Below, piece after piece: positions 7,756 to 10,326 of a stretch of 10,326 bases of DNA (position 1 is the stretch's first letter; every line of letters starts with the position of its first letter). The stretch comes from SVFI01 sp045546735 (GTDB lineage Bacteria > Bacillota > Clostridia > Lachnospirales > Lachnospiraceae). The stretch covers positions 1 through 10,326 of the forward strand of contig JAZQDJ010000071.1 in assembly GCA_045546735.1 (NCBI GenBank). The letters run 5' to 3'. Below the pieces are notes generated by a model. It did no database searches. It saw only the letters and a program-made list of their open reading frames with translations, and was not told the origin of the DNA. The translations under genes and the position numbers were made by a program.

Positions 7756-8781
7756 ATGTCACAGGAAGCTAAAATTTATTATCAGGAAGACTGTAATCTT
7801 GCAGCATTAGAAGGAAAAACAATCGCAGTGATCGGTTACGGTAGCCAGGGTCATGCTCATGCATTAAATGCAAAAGAGTCAGGATGCAACGTAATTATCG
7901 GTCTTTACGAAGGTTCAAAATCATGGGCAAAGGCAGAGGCTCAGGGATTTGAAGTTTACACAGCAGCAGAAGCAGCTAAAAAAGCTGATGTTATCATGAT
8001 TCTTATCAACGATGAATTACAGGCAGATATGTATAAAAACGATATTGAGCCGAACCTTGAAGCAGGAAATATGTTAATGTTTGCTCACGGTTTCAACATT
8101 CACTTCGGATGTATTACACCGCCAGCAGACGTTGACGTTACAATGATCGCACCAAAAGGACCTGGACATACAGTTCGTAGTGAGTACCAGGTAGGAAAGG
8201 GTGTTCCTTGTTTAGTAGCTGTTCATCAGGATGCTACAGGAAAGGCACTTGAAAAAGCACTTGCTTATGCACAGGCAATCGGCGGAGCAAGAGCCGGTGT
8301 TCTTGAGACGACATTCCGTACAGAGACAGAAACAGACCTTTTCGGTGAGCAGGCAGTTCTTTGCGGTGGTGTTTGTGCACTTATGCAGGCTGGTTTCGAA
8401 ACATTAACAGAAGCAGGTTATGACCCGAGAAATGCATACTTCGAGTGTATCCATGAGATGAAACTTATCGTAGACCTTATCTACCAGTCAGGTTTGGCAG
8501 GAATGAGATATTCTATTTCTAACACAGCCGAGTACGGTGATTACATTACAGGACCGAAGATCATCACAGATGAGACAAAGAAAGCGATGAAGAAAGTTCT
8601 GTCAGACATCCAGGATGGTTCTTTCGCAAAAGAATTCTTACTTGATATGTCTAACTCAGGCCGTCAGGTACACTTCAAAGCGATGAGAAAACTTGCAGCT
8701 GAGCATCCGGCAGAGAAAGTCGGCGAAGAAGTTCGTAAACTTTACAGCTGGAATGGTGAAGAGAAATTCATCGACAACTAA
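7756..8781 (+). CDS. ilvC: Ketol-acid reductoisomerase (class I)
   Basis: It isomerises and reduces acetolactate or acetohydroxybutyrate to the dihydroxy acids, the step after IlvB/IlvN. The 341-residue length is that of the short class I form. The N-terminal Rossmann domain carries GYGSQGHAHALN (27-38) and the cofactor-selecting loop GLYEGSKSW (49-57), in which Tyr51 stands where Arg is common. AHGFNIHFG (110-118) includes the active-site His111, and IAPKGPGHTVRSEY (131-144) follows. The knotted C-terminal domain has metal ligands D194 and E198 in DLFGEQ, E230 and E234, and the substrate-binding Ser in YSISNTAEYGD (252-262). AGGAGG at 7742-7747 is 8 nt from the ATG. Codon choice differs from upstream genes, with 10 of 12 Phe codons TTC, which suggests high expression. 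Loop residues usual for NADPH (S54, S56) are present, so NADPH is the default expectation. The gene ends about 50 nt before a strong terminator. Confidence 0.97.
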   Translation: MSQEAKIYYQEDCNLAALEGKTIAVIGYGSQGHAHALNAKESGCNVIIGLYEGSKSWAKAEAQGFEVYTAAEAAKKADVIMILINDELQADMYKNDIEPNLEAGNMLMFAHGFNIHFGCITPPADVDVTMIAPKGPGHTVRSEYQVGKGVPCLVAVHQDATGKALEKALAYAQAIGGARAGVLETTFRTETETDLFGEQAVLCGGVCALMQAGFETLTEAGYDPRNAYFECIHEMKLIVDLIYQSGLAGMRYSISNTAEYGDYITGPKIITDETKKAMKKVLSDIQDGSFAKEFLLDMSNSGRQVHFKAMRKLAAEHPAEKVGEEVRKLYSWNGEEKFIDN

Positions 8782-8831
8782 TTTTGTATTACATATCCTT
8801 TGCAGCGATTAGCTTAATGGGATTAAAAATC

Positions 8832-8875
8832 ACCTCTCACTTTACTTATTAAAGTGAGAGGTTTTTGTTTTTTGT
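8832..8875 (+). terminator. Intrinsic terminator after ilvC
   Basis: A 13-base-pair perfect stem (8832-8844 with 8850-8862, core CCTCTCACTTT/AAAGTGAGAGG) with a five-base CTTAT loop is followed by a T-rich run (8862-8875). This should end the long aroB-to-ilvC transcript and the ilvN2-ilvC transcript. An A-rich stretch before the stem could let it work weakly in the other direction. Confidence 0.95.
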
Positions 8876-9056
8876 TAGAAATCAAAGAAAAAGTGGATCT
8901 ATAACAAAAATTTTTCTATATAGATACATTATATTGTTTGACTTCCTTCATAATCCATGAAAAACAGCCGATATATATAGTGAAACCAATCAAATATACA
9001 TCCAGGGAGGGATTGTCGGATACGGAGATTTCGGTATATTAAAGGTGGAATCTATC
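8876..9056. other. A/T-rich intergenic stretch without a clear gene
   Basis: This stretch between the ilvC terminator and the small ORF is very A/T-rich, with a 10-base AAAAATTTTT palindrome at 8906-8915 and alternating TA runs around 8917-8934 and 8971-8979. A TTGACT at 8938-8943 lacks a -10 at the right distance, so I cannot name a promoter. The frame of the downstream small ORF stays open back to a stop at 8958-8960, but no ATG, GTG or TTG with a ribosome binding site is found in that part. A 20-codon frame beginning with GTG (8980-9042) also exists, without a ribosome binding site. No tRNA, riboswitch or T-box was recognised. Confidence 0.5.
9042..9048 (+). promoter_or_regulatory. Ribosome binding site of the small ORF
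   Basis: AAGGTGG ends eight bases before the GTG at 9057. It is the strongest reason to believe the small ORF is translated and to start it at that GTG instead of the later ATG at 9072. Confidence 0.5.
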
Positions 9057-9197
9057 GTGATTATTACATCCATGAACGGAAAGACCAAACGTGAACGTCC
9101 TGCAGAAAAAGATAAGAAGGAAAAAAAGAAAAACTTCGAACAACTTTTCAGGGAAGCACGTGAAGAGACAGCCGGCAGATTTGACATGAGAGCATAA
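9057..9197 (+). CDS. Candidate small lysine-rich protein, unknown function
   Basis: I do not recognise this 46-residue protein. It begins MIITSMNGKTKRERP (GTG start), runs through a lysine/glutamate-rich middle (about residues 16-26), and ends with an amphipathic-looking stretch, FEQLFREAREE, then TAGRFDMRA. It has no signal peptide or membrane segment and is strongly charged, so it would be cytosolic, possibly binding nucleic acid or another protein. Support comes from a well-placed AAGGTGG site and an intrinsic terminator that begins three bases after the stop codon, as expected of a real transcription unit. Against it are the GTG start, small size, low-complexity middle and lack of a clear promoter. 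The frame is also open upstream to 8961, so a degraded or longer version is possible. Confidence 0.45.
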   Translation: MIITSMNGKTKRERPAEKDKKEKKKNFEQLFREAREETAGRFDMRA

Positions 9198-9200
9198 GAG

Positions 9201-9235
9201 AAAAAGAACTTCTGAAAAAAAGGAGTTCTTTTTTT
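9201..9235 (+). terminator. Intrinsic terminator after the small ORF
   Basis: Bases 9201-9212 pair with 9222-9233 (core AAAGAACTTC with GGAGTTCTTT, one G-U pair) around a nine-base A-rich loop, and the right arm runs into seven Ts (9229-9235). It starts just past the stop codon at 9195-9197 and separates that unit from the cysteine synthase promoter. Confidence 0.85.
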
Positions 9236-9245
9236 GTGAATTCAT

Positions 9246-9253
9246 GGTATACT
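9246..9253 (+). promoter_or_regulatory. Likely promoter of the cysteine synthase gene (extended -10)
   Basis: TATACT (9248-9253) preceded by TG at 9245-9246 and one base gives an extended -10. No good -35 is seen; the region 17 bases upstream is the terminator's T-rich arm. Transcription would start near 9260, leaving a leader of about 60 nt. A second, poorer -10 (GATAAT, 9292-9297) is possible. Confidence 0.5.
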
Positions 9254-9262
9254 CTTACTTGT

Positions 9263-9279
9263 GGGTTTCCATAGAACCC
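9263..9279 (+). other. Hairpin at the start of the cysteine synthase leader
   Basis: GGGTT (9263-9267) can pair with AACCC (9275-9279) around a seven-base loop, at the very 5' end of the predicted transcript. Such 5' stems often protect mRNA. No T-box or known riboswitch pattern is visible in the 60-nt leader, and there is no T-run after the stem. Confidence 0.3.
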
Positions 9280-9320
9280 CAAATTACATATGATAATAAA
9301 AACATACGAGGTAAAACGAT

Positions 9321-10253
9321 ATGATTTACGATGATGTATTAGCATGTATGGGACAGACACCGTTAATCCGCTTGAACAAAATGCCGGATCCGGATGGTGC
9401 AGAAGTTCTTGTAAAATACGAAGGGCTCAATGTGGGCGGTTCTATCAAGACGAGAACTGCTTACAATATGATTAAAAAAGCAGAAAAAGAAGGAATCATC
9501 CATAAGGATTCTATCATTGTTGAACCTACCAGCGGTAATCAGGGAATCGGTCTTGCTCTGATTGGAGCTGTAAAAGGATATAAGACAATTATTATTATGC
9601 CTGATTCCGTAAGTGAAGAGCGAAGAAAGCTCGTCAGACATTACGGTGCGGAAGTAATTCTTGTTCATGATGCGGGTAACATCGGCGATTGTATCGACGA
9701 ATGTATGAAACTCGCTTACGAAATGGCTGAAAAAGATCCGAACGTATATGTACCGCAGCAGTTTGAAAATCCTGCAAATCCTCTTGTTCACAAACATCAT
9801 ACAGGTCTTGAGATTTTGGAACAGGTAGCGGGACCGGTGGATGGTTTTTGTTCCGGTATCGGTACCGGCGGAACCATCAGCGGTGTCGGTGAAGTGTTAA
9901 AACGTCAGAATCCTGATGTGGTCATTTGGGCGGTGGAACCTGAAAATGCTGCTATTTTAGCAGGAGGTACGATCGGTACGCATCTTCAGATGGGAATCGG
10001 CGACGGTCTTATCCCTAAAAATTTAAATCAAGAGATTTATGATGATGTATATATTGTTTCGGATGAGGAAGCATTGCAGACAGCAAAAGATCTTGCCAGA
10101 TTAGAAGGTTTGATGTGCGGTATCAGCAGCGGTACCAATGTGGCTGCGGCATTAAAACTTGCCAAAAAATTAGGAAAAGGCAAGACAGTTGTAACTGTCC
10201 TGCCTGATACAGCAGAGCGTTATTTCTCAACGCCGTTATTTGAAAATGAATAA
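9321..10253 (+). CDS. cysK: PLP-dependent cysteine synthase family enzyme
   Basis: By family it makes cysteine from O-acetylserine and sulfide through a PLP-bound aminoacrylate. The 310 residues match the usual length. Fold-type II landmarks are GQTPLIRLN (11-19), PLP-lysine K43 in GGSIKTRTA (39-47), substrate loop TSGNQG (70-75), QQFENPANP (146-154), phosphate-binding GTGGT (181-185), and S270 in GISSGTN (267-273) near the PLP ring nitrogen. Several normally fixed positions differ: KTR for KDR after the PLP lysine, TSGNQG for TSGNTG, TGLEI for TGPEI, and PDTAERYFST for PDSGERYLST. Ordinary cysteine synthase is the best call, but a related beta-substitution activity such as cystathionine beta-synthase or another amine donor cannot be excluded. 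ACGAGG ends 9 nt before the ATG. It is a single-gene unit between two terminators, with no cysE or metB beside it in this window. Confidence 0.85.
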   Translation: MIYDDVLACMGQTPLIRLNKMPDPDGAEVLVKYEGLNVGGSIKTRTAYNMIKKAEKEGIIHKDSIIVEPTSGNQGIGLALIGAVKGYKTIIIMPDSVSEERRKLVRHYGAEVILVHDAGNIGDCIDECMKLAYEMAEKDPNVYVPQQFENPANPLVHKHHTGLEILEQVAGPVDGFCSGIGTGGTISGVGEVLKRQNPDVVIWAVEPENAAILAGGTIGTHLQMGIGDGLIPKNLNQEIYDDVYIVSDEEALQTAKDLARLEGLMCGISSGTNVAAALKLAKKLGKGKTVVTVLPDTAERYFSTPLFENE

Positions 10254-10258
10254 AAATC

Positions 10259-10326
10259 TTAGAATTCATTTCCTGTTTGCTGCGTAAAATAGGAAATGAA
10301 TTTTTTCATGGCATCTGTCATGATGG
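10259..10326 (-). CDS. Possible 3' end of a convergent minus-strand gene
   Basis: On the minus strand one frame is open from the window edge to a TAA at 10261-10259. It reads MTDAMKKFISYFTQQTG and then NEF, which has natural composition for a protein C-terminus. The family is not recognisable from 22 residues. A second minus frame is also open for most of this short span, so chance is a real explanation, and the terminator stem of the cysteine synthase gene lies inside it. Confidence 0.3.
   Translation of the reverse strand, partial: IMTDAMKKFISYFTQQTGNEF
10263..10306 (+). terminator. Intrinsic terminator after the cysteine synthase gene
   Basis: AATTCATTTCCT (10263-10274) pairs perfectly with AGGAAATGAATT (10291-10302). 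The stem can extend inward by a G-U and three A-T pairs, leaving an eight-base loop, and six Ts follow (10301-10306). On the minus strand the stem is followed, after a short interruption, by a T-run (complement of 10252-10257), so it may act in both directions between convergent genes. Confidence 0.92.

Noticed and set aside
8800..8830. A stretch reminiscent of a tRNA D-arm (TTAGCTTAATGGGA) just after ilvC
   Set aside because: There is no acceptor stem, anticodon arm or T-arm around it; it runs directly into the ilvC terminator.
8938..8954. TTGACT as the -35 of a promoter for the small ORF
   Set aside because: No acceptable -10 lies 16-18 bases downstream; the nearby CATAAT is too close and the TATATA run too far.
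1..10326. Mobile elements, CRISPR arrays, defence systems or long repeats
   Set aside because: No transposase, integrase, repeat-spacer pattern or terminal inverted repeats were seen; nearly all the sequence is explained by conserved metabolic and housekeeping genes.

Overview
This window is an ordinary chromosomal stretch of biosynthetic and housekeeping genes from a low-to-moderate GC Gram-positive bacterium. It is most likely a clostridium of the Lachnospiraceae type. That assignment is an inference from strong AGGAGG-type ribosome binding sites, A/T-rich codon use, a three-module MetH without a reactivation domain, and the lspA-rluD pair that is typical of Firmicutes. No mobile element, CRISPR array, rRNA or tRNA was found.

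Positions 1-8781 hold one long, tightly packed, plus-strand run: aroB (its 5' end lies before the window), lspA, rluD, metH, ilvB, a first ilvN, a second ilvN, and ilvC. Gaps are 8 nt of overlap, then 10, 21, 21 and 12 nt, so the first six genes are probably co-transcribed. A 120-nt gap before the second ilvN carries a good extended -10 promoter, which suggests that ilvN2-ilvC can also be transcribed on their own. The run ends at a strong intrinsic terminator just after ilvC. The genes cover the second step of the shikimate pathway (AroB), lipoprotein signal-peptide removal (LspA), RNA pseudouridylation (RluD family), methionine synthesis (MetH), and the first two steps of branched-chain amino acid synthesis (IlvB/IlvN, then IlvC).

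Positions 8876-9320 hold no large gene. They carry one candidate 46-residue, lysine-rich small protein with a good ribosome binding site and its own terminator, followed by a promoter for the next gene. Positions 9321-10253 encode a PLP-dependent cysteine synthase-family enzyme with several unusual active-site motifs, followed by a strong terminator. The last bases may hold the 3' end of a convergent minus-strand gene.

I found no convincing undescribed system. The points most worth a second look are the divergent, C-terminally short IlvB next to two tandem IlvN paralogues, the unexplained small ORF between ilvC and the cysteine synthase gene, and the altered motifs of that cysteine synthase.
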